A DNA stretch of 64,000 bases from Paraburkholderia solitsugae. Lineage in GTDB: Bacteria > Pseudomonadota > Gammaproteobacteria > Burkholderiales > Burkholderiaceae. The stretch covers positions 1-64,000 of the forward strand of contig NZ_WOEY01000090.1 of NCBI RefSeq assembly GCF_013177695.1. Direction: 5' to 3'. Shown piece after piece: positions 1 to 7,160 of this stretch; positions within the stretch are counted from its first letter, which is position 1; each line of letters opens with the position of its first letter. The translations under genes were made by a program, and so were the position numbers. The notes under the pieces were generated by a model that worked only from the letters and a program-made list of their open reading frames with translations, was not told the origin of the DNA and made no database searches.

Positions 1-121
1 GGCGTTCTGCACGATCCGCTCCTACCTCGCCACCTTGCGCAAACAGAACCGTTCGCTAATCGATGCGCTGGCCTTGAGCTTTGCCGGAATCGTCGTTTCG
101 CCTCTGACTGCCGCTGAATAG
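1..121 (+). pseudogene. IS66-like transposase, C-terminal fragment
   Basis: Reading frame 2 is open from the window edge to a TAG at 119-121 and encodes about 39 residues. It contains the stretch CTIRSYLATLRKQ followed by an Ala/Leu helix, which resembles the extreme C-terminus of IS66-family TnpC transposases. The rest lies outside the window, so I cannot tell whether the copy is intact. The repeat element beginning at 126 starts only a few bases after the stop and no IS66 terminal inverted repeat is visible. The right end of the IS is therefore probably lost or overwritten. The family call is from memory of the C-terminal signature and is moderate. Confidence 0.5.
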
Positions 122-125
122 TTAC

Positions 126-666
126 GCCGCCGCAAAGAAAGATAAGCAAAGAAAGCGGCTCAAACCGCTAATTCTTAAGCGGGTCCCCCGCACAGTTACG
201 GCAGTGGTGCATCTGGAATCTGTGTCCTCGCGCATTCGGCGCGAGTGACAAGGCAGTCATACTTCCGGCGGCGCTGCGCGCGCCGACGCGGTACTTCAGC
301 AACCCCCCCGCCGCTTACGCTCAGCGGCACTTCACAAAGCTGCCTGCCGTTTTCAGCGGCCAGTCGTACTTCGTATGCGGCTAGTCCTGTTGGATACCGG
401 AGGCGATTCCGAGACGCTGGGTCCGTTGGCATTTCGCCGAGGCGAAGCCGACGGTCCCCACCAAGTCCAAACGAAGCCATGGGTTTGCATGATGAACCCT
501 TCCGGCGAGCACGTAGTGCGAGGCGGGAAGTATGACTGCCTGGTCACGAACGTTGAATGTGCGAGGACACAGATTCCAGATGCACCACTACCGCGGCTGT
601 GCGGGGGACCCGCTTAAGAATTAGCGGTTTGAGCCGCTTTCTTTGCTTATCTTTCTTTGCGGCGGC
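126..666. repeat. Palindromic element with 141-bp inverted arms
   Basis: Positions 126-266 and 526-666 are inverted copies of each other, with about 130 of 141 positions matching by hand count. They flank a roughly 260-bp centre. The outer part includes the hairpin CTTTCTTTG-cggcgg-CAAAGAAAG at 651-674. Several 60-95 codon ORFs on both strands translate parts of the arms (the same ECARTQIPDAPLP peptide appears on either strand). I regard them as repeat-derived, not genes. The element joins the dispersed Burkholderia-type repeat whose other half now sits at 3526, split off by the IS3 insertion. Confidence 0.75.
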
Positions 667-722
667 AAAGAAAGTAAGTGTGTAGTGGTCAAGTAAACCT
701 GGACACCCGGAAAGGGGAATAT

Positions 723-1622
723 TTAAAAAAGTGAAGCTTCACATCGTGCCGGCGGCTGACCGCCTGCTGCCGAATGGATGCGACGGTAGTTATAAAAGTC
801 GTCGATGTAGGCCCCGATGTCGTGTTCGGCGTGCGCGTGATCGGGGTACCCTTTCTCGTCGATCCATTCGCTTTTCAGGCTTCTAAAGAAACGCTCCACC
901 GGTGCGTTATCCCAGCAATTCCCCTTTCTGCTCATGCTCTGCACCATGCCGTTGGCCTTCAGGTCTTCAACGAAGTGCGCGCTGGTGTACTGGCATCCCT
1001 GATCCGAGTGGAACATCAGCCCCGGCGGCGGACGTCGCTGGTCGCGCGCCTGCTGCAAAGCCCTGATGACCAGTGCTGTATCAGGCAGCAGCGCAAACGC
1101 CCAGCCGACGATACGGCGCGAATACAGGTCCATCACGATGGCCAGATACGACCAGCCCTGAAGCGTCCTCACATAAGTAATATCTCCTGCCCACACCTGG
1201 TTGATGGACGGCGGCTCGAAGTGACGCGCCAGCAGATTCGGCGCCACCAGCGCCTCGCCATTGCTCTTCTGATAGCGGTGCGTGCGCTTTCTGGTAACCA
1301 CCAGCTGCGCGCGCTGCATCAGCGTGCGGGCACGATAACGCCCCACCTTGTGACCACGCCTCTGAAGCTCCTCCGACATCCTTCGGCTGCCATAACTGCA
1401 GCGGGTTTCGCGATGAATTTCACGCGCCTCGGCGATCTGCGGGCAGGGCGTAGGGCTAGCCGACGGGCGCCCCGCGAACGCGTAATAGCTGCTGCGCGCC
1501 ACTTTCATCACCTCACACATCACCCTCACAGGCCAGGCCTTCTTCAGTGACTGGATCACTTCGGGAAGCGATCCATTTCCTTGACGAAGAAGGCCGTAGA
1601 CTTCCTGAGAAACCCGAGCCAT
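723..1622 (-). pseudogene. IS3-family OrfB (DDE transposase), separated from OrfA
   Basis: This is the catalytic part of the IS3 transposase, with an rve-type integrase core. The DDE residues sit in VWAGDITYV, MFHSDQGCQY and KGNCWDNAPVERFF. OrfB is normally made as an OrfAB fusion by -1 frameshifting from orfA. Here the frameshift window has been split by the IS110 insertion. The frame stays open upstream, and an ATG at 1620-1622 overlaps the TGA stop of the IS110 transposase (TGATG), so OrfB could be translated alone (299 aa) by coupling. The core is intact, but without OrfA's helix-turn-helix it is unlikely to mobilise this IS. Confidence 0.8.
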
Positions 1623-2977
1623 CAGGCTGGTTTGGCCTGCAGCACGTAGCCAAGTGATTCGGCGCGTCGGGTCAGGTTGTTGAGGACCCGCTGCCGGTAG
1701 CGCTCTTCGTAATACGCGGCGCCGGGATCCACATATTCGATGCCGTAGCGCAGTGTGTTGTAGAAGAGCACCGCGATCTTGCGGGCGGTGGCGGTGACGG
1801 CCTTGGCGTTGCCGATCCGCGCCGACAGTCGTCGGTAAAAGCCGCCCAGCGCGGTGTCCGTCTTGCCGATCGCGACTGCTGCAAGACGCAGCGCAGCAGC
1901 AGCCTTGCTGGAGGAGCGGCGCGTCTTTGACGACAGGATCTTGCCGCCGGAGATCTTGTTGCCTGGAGCGAGGCACAGCCACGACGTGAAGTGCTTTGCC
2001 GTGGGCCAGCGCGACATGTCATTACCGCATTCGGCCACAAGCTTGAGCGCCACGTAGGGTCCGAGGCCGTGAATCTGTGTCAGGTCGACGCCGAGCATGG
2101 CGTACAGTGCGGCACGCACATCAAAGGAGAAGCCGTTAGGTTGCCTGGTCCGGTACCGCGCTGCGGGCAATGGCGCGGCGGGTGGTTCGGCACCGGTCTG
2201 CAGTTGCCGAAGCGTGCGTTCGATACGCTCATCGCATTGCGCGACCTGGGTCTGGTAAAAATCGTATAGCGAAAGCGCCTGGGTCAGCTCGAACACGTGC
2301 TCGGCTTTATAGTTGCCGATCAGCGCGTCGCGGATGGTCTCAATCGATGCCTTGCAACGCACATCGCGATGTCGGGCGAGTTCCCCGGCATTGCGTTCGC
2401 CGGCCACGATGGCGCGGATGATCTTCATGCCGGTGGCGCCCGTGACGTCCTTCACGACGTGATGCAGTTGCAGGTTCATTTGCATCAGCGCCTTCTGCAT
2501 GTGCTGGATATGTGCAGCGGCATATTCGAGCAGGCGTTCCCGTTGCCGCAGATAGGAGCGCAGCGTGGCCACGTCGTGCCGCGGGCGGAAACTGGCGCGC
2601 AGCAGCCCGTATGCGTGAAGCTTCTGCAGCCACTGCGCATCGCTCACATCCGTCTTGCGACCCGGCACGTTCTTCGCGTCGCGCGCGTTGACCAGTACCA
2701 CCTCAAAGCCGTGCGCCTCCAGGATCTCGAACGCGGGGATCCAGTAGACGCCGGTTGACTCCATGGCGACGGTCGTGATTCCAACTTGTTTGAGCCAGTT
2801 GGCGAGATCGTGCAGCTCTTTGGTGAAACTGCGGAATGAACGAACCGGTTGCGGGTCACGCTCCGGTCCCACTGCCACCACATGAAACTGTGCGCCGATG
2901 TCGATCGCCGCAGCATGGTGATGCACCACCGTAATCTGCGCCGCACTGCCGGCGCGTCGGGAGTTCGTTGCCGTCAT
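1622..2977 (-). CDS. IS110-family DEDD transposase
   Basis: This 451-aa recombinase has an N-terminal RuvC-like DEDD domain (AIDIGAQFHVVAV near residue 25, VAMESTGVYWIP near 90, KTDVSDAQWLQKL near 135). A central helical region follows, then the C-terminal transposase_20 domain (IHGLGPYVALKLV, PGNKISGGK containing the probable catalytic Ser). The start ATG at 2977 has a GGAGG Shine-Dalgarno. IS110 enzymes act with a structured non-coding RNA from the element end to join donor and target without the DDE chemistry. The gene appears full length and could be active. It interrupts the host IS3 orfA. Confidence 0.93.
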   Translation of the reverse strand: MTATNSRRAGSAAQITVVHHHAAAIDIGAQFHVVAVGPERDPQPVRSFRSFTKELHDLANWLKQVGITTVAMESTGVYWIPAFEILEAHGFEVVLVNARDAKNVPGRKTDVSDAQWLQKLHAYGLLRASFRPRHDVATLRSYLRQRERLLEYAAAHIQHMQKALMQMNLQLHHVVKDVTGATGMKIIRAIVAGERNAGELARHRDVRCKASIETIRDALIGNYKAEHVFELTQALSLYDFYQTQVAQCDERIERTLRQLQTGAEPPAAPLPAARYRTRQPNGFSFDVRAALYAMLGVDLTQIHGLGPYVALKLVAECGNDMSRWPTAKHFTSWLCLAPGNKISGGKILSSKTRRSSSKAAAALRLAAVAIGKTDTALGGFYRRLSARIGNAKAVTATARKIAVLFYNTLRYGIEYVDPGAAYYEERYRQRVLNNLTRRAESLGYVLQAKPA

Positions 2978-3207
2978 GCCAGACCTCCGCCATCAGAATG
3001 GGCAGAGGGCGGGACAGCGGAATCGATCACCTTCCTGAACGGGATCGCCTGGCGGCGTCACCAATGCTGGGTCCGCGTCAGTCCCTGGGCCACGTTTTTT
3101 AACGGGATGAATCACCAAAAGTCTGACGGCCGCTCCCTCTGGGAGCAGTCAGTGTAGCGGTGCCCGGGAGTTTCTGCCCTTCGGGCAGGGGCGCGTCCCT
3201 TGGGGTG
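2978..3207 (-). ncRNA. Candidate IS110 bridge RNA region
   Basis: This is the long non-coding 5' end of the IS110 element, read toward the transposase. It contains two strong hairpins with 3-nt loops, CTGCCC-ttc-GGGCAG (3174-3188) and GCTCCC-tct-GGGAGC (3132-3146). A less structured stretch (about 2990-3125) follows, in which the motif TCCCGTT occurs twice on the minus strand. IS110-group elements are known to express a bridge RNA from this position. Here it is placed by analogy and hairpins only. No guide-target match was established. Confidence 0.4.
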
Positions 3208-3464
3208 TTTTTTAGAATGTCGCGTTCCCTCTCGAGATCAGCGACCTTCGCCTCGAGCTCGCGAATGCGGCGCGCGTCGGTCTCGATCTCTATCGCTGTG
3301 CGCGGCGGTTTGGCCTGCTCCTCGCGCCACCGCGCGACCCAGCGACGCAACGCCGTGTCGCCAACGCCCAGCGCTTCGCAGGCCTGGGAAAACGAATAGC
3401 CCTTGCTGACCACCAGCTGGACTGCTTCTGCCTTGAATTCTTCAGGAATGTTCCGTCTGCTCAT
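3207..3464 (-). pseudogene. IS3-family OrfA, disrupted by IS110
   Basis: The first 86 codons of OrfA are intact. They comprise a helix-turn-helix of the transposase_8 type (EEFKAEAVQLVVSKGYSFSQ, then LGVGDTALRRW) and a leucine-rich coiled coil ending ERERDILK. The reading then runs into IS110 sequence and would add a spurious 35-residue tail, stopping at 3099. The missing 3' end of OrfA is visible at 1556-1598, where FFVKEMDRFPK and a TGA are read in the proper frame. The break coincides with the CTA AAA AA run, i.e. the A6G-type slippery site expected for OrfA/OrfB frameshifting. The start has a GAGGTGAG ribosome-binding site. Confidence 0.85.
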
Positions 3465-3525
3465 TTCTCACCTCAGTTGGAGAATTATCCCCTTTAGAGG
3501 TGTCCGGGTTCATTGAACCACTACA

Positions 3526-3687
3526 GTGCCGCCCCGCACAGGGGCAACACTAATAGACCAATAAGAAAACAAGAAAAGGCCAACGCCACAGGCAAACAGA
3601 AAAACAAGCGCCGCGCAGGCAAAACAGATCAAGAAAACCCCAACGCCGCAGGCAACCAGACACTAAGCGCCGCGCAGGCAAAAACCC
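3526..3687. repeat. Dispersed Burkholderia-type repeat tail with two 60-bp units
   Basis: The sequence resumes the genus-typical repeat (GCCGCCCCGCACAGGGGCAA at 3529-3548). It then has two imperfect tandem units, 3571-3630 and 3631-3687, each running AAGAAAA..CCAACGCC..CAGGCAA..GCGCCGCGCAGGCAAAA. It is A-rich and purine-skewed compared with its surroundings. The short hypothetical gene on the minus strand ends at its border. Confidence 0.75.
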
Positions 3688-3938
3688 TATTCCTCTGCAT
3701 CATGCTCAATCACAAACCGCCTCAAATAAGCCAGCACAGCGGCTTCCACAGCCCGATGGTCAGCGGTATTCTTCGACCCCGCATTTTCCTCATCGCCAAA
3801 CAACGAGGACGGCGCATTATGCACATCCACTTCCTGGCCTTCGCGAAACACGCGAATCTCGTGAACGTCTTCAGCGTACTCGGCAATCCAATGCACGCCT
3901 TCGATATGCGCGCCCGCGCGAACGGTAGGTATCTTCAT
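3687..3938 (-). CDS. Small conserved-looking hypothetical protein
   Basis: The frame encodes 83 residues, begins MKIPTVRAGAHIEGVHW, is acidic and ends FVIEHDAEE. I do not recognise a named domain. A GGGAG Shine-Dalgarno lies 5-6 bp before the ATG, codon use is normal for the genome, and the frame has no close competitor. These points support a real gene. No signal peptide or membrane segment is visible, so it is probably cytoplasmic. It stands alone between the IS/repeat scar and a pseudogene. Confidence 0.6.
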   Translation of the reverse strand: MKIPTVRAGAHIEGVHWIAEYAEDVHEIRVFREGQEVDVHNAPSSLFGDEENAGSKNTADHRAVEAAVLAYLRRFVIEHDAEE

Positions 3939-4056
3939 GGAAGTCTCCCGTCAGGTCGGACCACGGCGCCAACCCTTGCCATCACCATACGCCGTCCAGG
4001 CGCCAGGCGCGAGCCTTCCAGGGCAATTTCCTGAAGTTTCGCTGCGTTGCAACGAG

Positions 4057-4188
4057 CCTCCCCAAGCCGGGGAATTCATCAAGGAACAGGTCGATAAGGC
4101 GTGCACCGGCAAGTACGGCATCAGGTCGGCCAAGCAGGCGATAGCTATCGGCCAGTTGGAAGCACGCCGTAAAAGCGCTGCCGCCTCA
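4057..4188 (+). pseudogene. DUF6496-like protein remnant
   Basis: In this frame the sequence reads QAGEFIKEQVDKA followed by KYGIRSAKQAIAIGQLEARR. This is very like the core of small basic DUF6496 proteins of Burkholderiales (AGEFV.EE...GKHGARSAKQAIAIGLS.ARR). There is no proper N-terminus and no Shine-Dalgarno. The basic, proline-rich C-terminal tail is replaced by unrelated sequence that runs antisense into the aminotransferase gene. I read it as a decayed fragment occupying the gap 3939-4247. The family attribution is from memory of the motif. Confidence 0.55.
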
Positions 4189-4247
4189 TTCGCGCCGCTG
4201 GCAATGCGGCGCGCGCAACCCCTGCGCACCGCATCTCGCCAGCAGTC

Positions 4248-5576
4248 TTACTGCACCGTCGCCAGCACGTCGCCCACCGTCTTGAAGATGTGCGCAATCT
4301 GCTCTTCGTCGATGATGAGCGGCGGCGAGAACGCGAGGATGTCGCCGGTAAAGCGCACCAGCACGCCCGCCTCGAAGCACTTCACGAACGCTTCGTAAGC
4401 ACGCGCGCCCGGCGCGCCGTCGCGCGACTCGAGCTCGACGCCCGCAATCATGCCAAGGTTGCGAACGTCCTTCACTTGCTTCGCGCCGCGCAGCGAGTGA
4501 GCGGCGGCTTCGAACTTCGGCGCCAGCGTCGCCGCGCGCTCGAACAGGCCCTCACGGCGATACAGGTCGAGCGTTGCAACCGCGGCCGCGGCTGCGGCCG
4601 GGTGGGCCGAATACGTATAGCCGTGGAACAGTTCGATCGCGCCCTGCGCGCCGCTGTTGACGATCGTATCGTGGATCGTGCGGCTCGCGGCCACGGCGCC
4701 CATCGGGATCGCGGCGTTGTTGATCGCCTTGGCCATCGTGATCAGGTCCGGCGTCACACCGAAGTATTCGCTCGCCGTCGCCTTACCGACGCGGCCGAAA
4801 GCGGTAATCACTTCGTCGAAAATCAGCAGGATGCCGTGCTTCGTGCAGATCTCGCGCAGCTTCTGCAGATAGCCTTGCGGCGGAATCAGCACGCCCGTCG
4901 AGCCGGCCACCGGTTCGACAATCACCGCGGCGATCGTCGACGCATCGTGCAGCGTGACAATGCGCTCGAGTTCGTCGGCGAGATGCGCGCCCCAGGCGGG
5001 CTGACCCTTCGAAAACGCGTTGTGTTCGAGGTTATGCGTGTGCGGCAGGTGATCGACCGCCGGCAGCAGCGCGCCGGAGAACGTCTTGCGGTTCGGTGCG
5101 ATGCCGCCGACCGAAATGCCGCCGAAGCCCACACCGTGATAGCCGCGCTCGCGGCCGATCAGACGCGTGCGCTGGCCTTCGCCGCGCGAACGGTGGTACG
5201 CCAGCGCGATTTTCAGGGCGGTGTCGACCGATTCCGAGCCGGAGTTCGTGAAGAAGATGCGGTCGAGGCCGTTCGGCATCAATTCGGCGACTTTCGTGGC
5301 CGCTTCGAATGCCAGCGGGTGGCCCATCTGGAAGGTCGGCGCGAAATCGAGCGTGGACAGCTGCTGGGTGATTGCGGCGACGATCTCGTCGCGGCCGTGG
5401 CCGGCGTTCACGCACCAGAGGCCGGCGCAGCCGTCGAGCACTTCACGCCCGTCCGTGGTGCGGTAGTACATACCCTTGGCCGATTCCAGCAGGCGCGGCG
5501 CAGCCTTGAACTGGCGATTGGCGGTGAAGGGCATCCAGAAAGACGACAGGTCGTCGATGACGGGGCGCGAAGTCAT
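4248..5576 (-). CDS. bauA: Omega-amino acid (beta-alanine):pyruvate aminotransferase
   Basis: This 442-aa class III PLP aminotransferase starts at MTSRPV. A GAGGAAA ribosome-binding site favours that codon over the longer frame starting at 5603. Features include CVNAGHGRDEIV, the phosphate-binding NSGSESVDTALK (111-122), the GYHG motif near 145, the PLP-pairing Asp in FDEVITAFGR (D254) and the Schiff-base Lys in TMAKAINN (K283). The family transfers the amino group of beta-alanine or other omega-amino acids to pyruvate, giving malonate semialdehyde and alanine. It is divergent from a MocR regulator, a frequent arrangement in which the regulator controls the transaminase. Exact substrate is not determined by sequence. 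Confidence 0.88.
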   Translation of the reverse strand: MTSRPVIDDLSSFWMPFTANRQFKAAPRLLESAKGMYYRTTDGREVLDGCAGLWCVNAGHGRDEIVAAITQQLSTLDFAPTFQMGHPLAFEAATKVAELMPNGLDRIFFTNSGSESVDTALKIALAYHRSRGEGQRTRLIGRERGYHGVGFGGISVGGIAPNRKTFSGALLPAVDHLPHTHNLEHNAFSKGQPAWGAHLADELERIVTLHDASTIAAVIVEPVAGSTGVLIPPQGYLQKLREICTKHGILLIFDEVITAFGRVGKATASEYFGVTPDLITMAKAINNAAIPMGAVAASRTIHDTIVNSGAQGAIELFHGYTYSAHPAAAAAAVATLDLYRREGLFERAATLAPKFEAAAHSLRGAKQVKDVRNLGMIAGVELESRDGAPGARAYEAFVKCFEAGVLVRFTGDILAFSPPLIIDEEQIAHIFKTVGDVLATVQ

Positions 5577-5682
5577 GGTTTTTTCCTCGAAGTGGTCCCC
5601 CAAGGGACTTCCTTCGGGGCATAGCCAAAACTGTAGCGTTCGCGGTTTAATGGCGGCATAAACAGTTGACGCAGTGTGGTGC

Positions 5683-5714
5683 TAACTGTGCTGGTGGAAT
5701 TGCGATAACTGTGC
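5683..5714. promoter_or_regulatory. Probable MocR operator: direct repeats TAACTGTGC
   Basis: Two identical 9-mers TAACTGTGC lie at 5683-5691 and 5706-5714, 23 bp apart start to start (about two helical turns). Related half-sites AACTGT (5629-5634) and inverted AACAGT (5661-5666) fall in the same divergent intergenic region. MocR regulators commonly bind such tandem direct repeats plus an inverted copy. The second repeat ends 18 bp before the MocR start codon, which fits autoregulation. Confidence 0.6.
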
Positions 5715-5732
5715 CGACTCCTCATTCCTACC

Positions 5733-7148
5733 ATGATCGAACTACAACTTGAGCGCGACCGGCGCGCCGCCCCCACGCTCGTCGAGCAGGTCGTGCAGGG
5801 CTTCGCGCGCGCTATCGAGGCGCAATCGCTGCGCGCTGGCGCGCTGTTGCCGTCGGTGCGGCAGTTGGCGCAAAGCCATGAACTGAGCACCTTCACGGTC
5901 ACCGAGGCCTACAACCGTCTTGTTTCGATGGGGCTCGTGGTGGCGCGGCGCGGATCGGGTTATCGCGTGGCGGCGCGCTCCCAGTCCGCGCGGGTCGCGC
6001 CGACCGACTGGCAGCCGCCGAGCCTGACCGCGACCTGGCTATTGTCCGACGTGTTCGCCGACCATTCGGTGCCGATCAAGGCGGGTGGCGGCTGGCTGCC
6101 GAACGAATGGATCAACGAGACAGGTTTGCAGCACGCGCTGCGTGCAATGAGCCGGGTGCCGGCGGCGCGCCTCGGTGACTACGGGCATCCGTACGGCTTC
6201 GCGCCGCTGCGCGAGCGGATCGCCGAGCAACTCGACCGGCGCGGTTTGCCGGTCGACGTCTCCAACGTGCTGCTCACCCAGGGCGCGACGCAAGGGCTGG
6301 ATCTGATCGTCCGCACGCTGCTGCGCGCGGGTGACGCCGTGATTGTCGAAGATCCGGGTTACTGCAATCTGCTGCAGATTCTCAAGCTGGCGGGGCTGGA
6401 GGTGCATGGGGTGCCGCGCACGCCGGCCGGCGTCGATACCGACGTGCTCGAAGCGCTGGTCGCGCAGCACAAGCCAAAGGCGATTTTCGTCAACACCACG
6501 CTGCAGAATCCGACCGGCGCGACCTTCGGCATGTCGGCGGCGTTTCGTCTGTTGCAGATCGCGGAGCGTCAGCGCATGTGGGTGATCGAAGACGATGTCA
6601 GCCGCGAGCTGGCGCCGCCTGGCGCGCCTTTGTTTGCCGCGATGGAAGGCTTGCAGCGCGTGCTATATGTCGGCGGTTTTTCGAAGACGGTGACGCCGGG
6701 GCTGCGCTGCGGCTACGTGGTCGCCGAGCGGGCGGTGTTGCGCGAACTGGCGCGCACGAAGATGGCGGTGGGATTGACCTCGTCGGAAGCGATCGAGCGG
6801 ATCGTCGACAAGGTGTTGCTCGAAGGACGCTATGCGCGCCACGTCGAAGCCGTGAACGAGCGGCTCAAGCTCGCGCATGCGACCGTCGAGGAGCGGCTCG
6901 ATTCGCTCGGCCTCGAACTGTTTCACCGGCCGCGAGCTGGCTTGTTCCTGTGGGCTCGCCTGCCGATCGAAGCCGAGTGCGCGGGGGAGGTGGCGACGGC
7001 CGCGCTCGCGCATGGCATCTGGCTCGCGCCCGGCTCCTACTTCCGTCCCGACGATGCCCCGAGCGCCTGGTTCCGTTTCAACGCCCCGTACTCGACCGAC
7101 GACGCGTTATGGCGCTTCATCGAGCGAGTGGGGCAGGGTGCGATCTAG
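5733..7148 (+). CDS. MocR-type PLP-dependent GntR transcriptional regulator
   Basis: The protein has 471 aa. It has an N-terminal GntR winged helix (residues about 15-80: LPSVRQLAQ, TVTEAYNRL, RRGSGYRV). An aspartate-aminotransferase fold I domain follows, with the PLP lysine in YVGGFSKTVTPG (K318) and the cofactor motifs LQNPTG (257-262) and EDDVSRE (286-292). The family senses PLP or an amino compound and regulates aminotransferase or vitamin B6 genes. It is divergent from the omega-aminotransferase gene, so that gene is the likely target. No Shine-Dalgarno precedes the ATG, so translation may be leaderless. Confidence 0.92.
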   Translation: MIELQLERDRRAAPTLVEQVVQGFARAIEAQSLRAGALLPSVRQLAQSHELSTFTVTEAYNRLVSMGLVVARRGSGYRVAARSQSARVAPTDWQPPSLTATWLLSDVFADHSVPIKAGGGWLPNEWINETGLQHALRAMSRVPAARLGDYGHPYGFAPLRERIAEQLDRRGLPVDVSNVLLTQGATQGLDLIVRTLLRAGDAVIVEDPGYCNLLQILKLAGLEVHGVPRTPAGVDTDVLEALVAQHKPKAIFVNTTLQNPTGATFGMSAAFRLLQIAERQRMWVIEDDVSRELAPPGAPLFAAMEGLQRVLYVGGFSKTVTPGLRCGYVVAERAVLRELARTKMAVGLTSSEAIERIVDKVLLEGRYARHVEAVNERLKLAHATVEERLDSLGLELFHRPRAGLFLWARLPIEAECAGEVATAALAHGIWLAPGSYFRPDDAPSAWFRFNAPYSTDDALWRFIERVGQGAI

Positions 7149-7160
7149 CGTCGCTCAATC

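Larger units (their letters stand above)
1599..3207 (-). mobile_element. IS110-family insertion sequence nested in IS3 orfA
   Basis: The element consists of one DEDD transposase gene, a very short 3' side (about 23 bp after the stop) and a long 5' non-coding side (about 230 bp). That is the layout of the IS110 group, not the IS1111 group. The borders are inferred from where the IS3 orfA reading breaks off (after a run of six A, right border near 3207) and resumes (TACGGCCTTCTTC on the minus strand, left border near 1599). They are good to a few bases. No terminal inverted repeats are seen, as expected for IS110. Confidence 0.75.
681..3525 (-). mobile_element. IS3-family insertion sequence, interrupted by IS110
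   Basis: The ends are imperfect 26-bp inverted repeats: TGTAGTGGTCAAGTAAACCT at the left, and the reverse complement of the right end begins TGTAGTGGTTCAATGAACCC. A 3-bp GTG direct repeat (678-680 and 3526-3528) is the target duplication. Joining the flanks across it restores the dispersed repeat AAGTAAGTG-CCGCCCCGC. The element carries orfA and orfB on the minus strand with a DDE catalytic triad. Its length of 2845 bp is about 1.6 kb longer than a usual IS3 because an IS110-type element lies inside orfA. This copy is probably not autonomous. Confidence 0.85.

Noticed and set aside
196..617. Short ORFs inside the palindromic element
   Set aside because: They are different-strand readings of inverted arms (same ECARTQIPDAPLP peptide twice), lack ribosome-binding sites, and have no domains.
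4290..5624. 444-codon plus-strand frame opposite the aminotransferase gene
   Set aside because: Arg/Val-rich antisense shadow of a well-supported gene, as is usual in GC-rich DNA.
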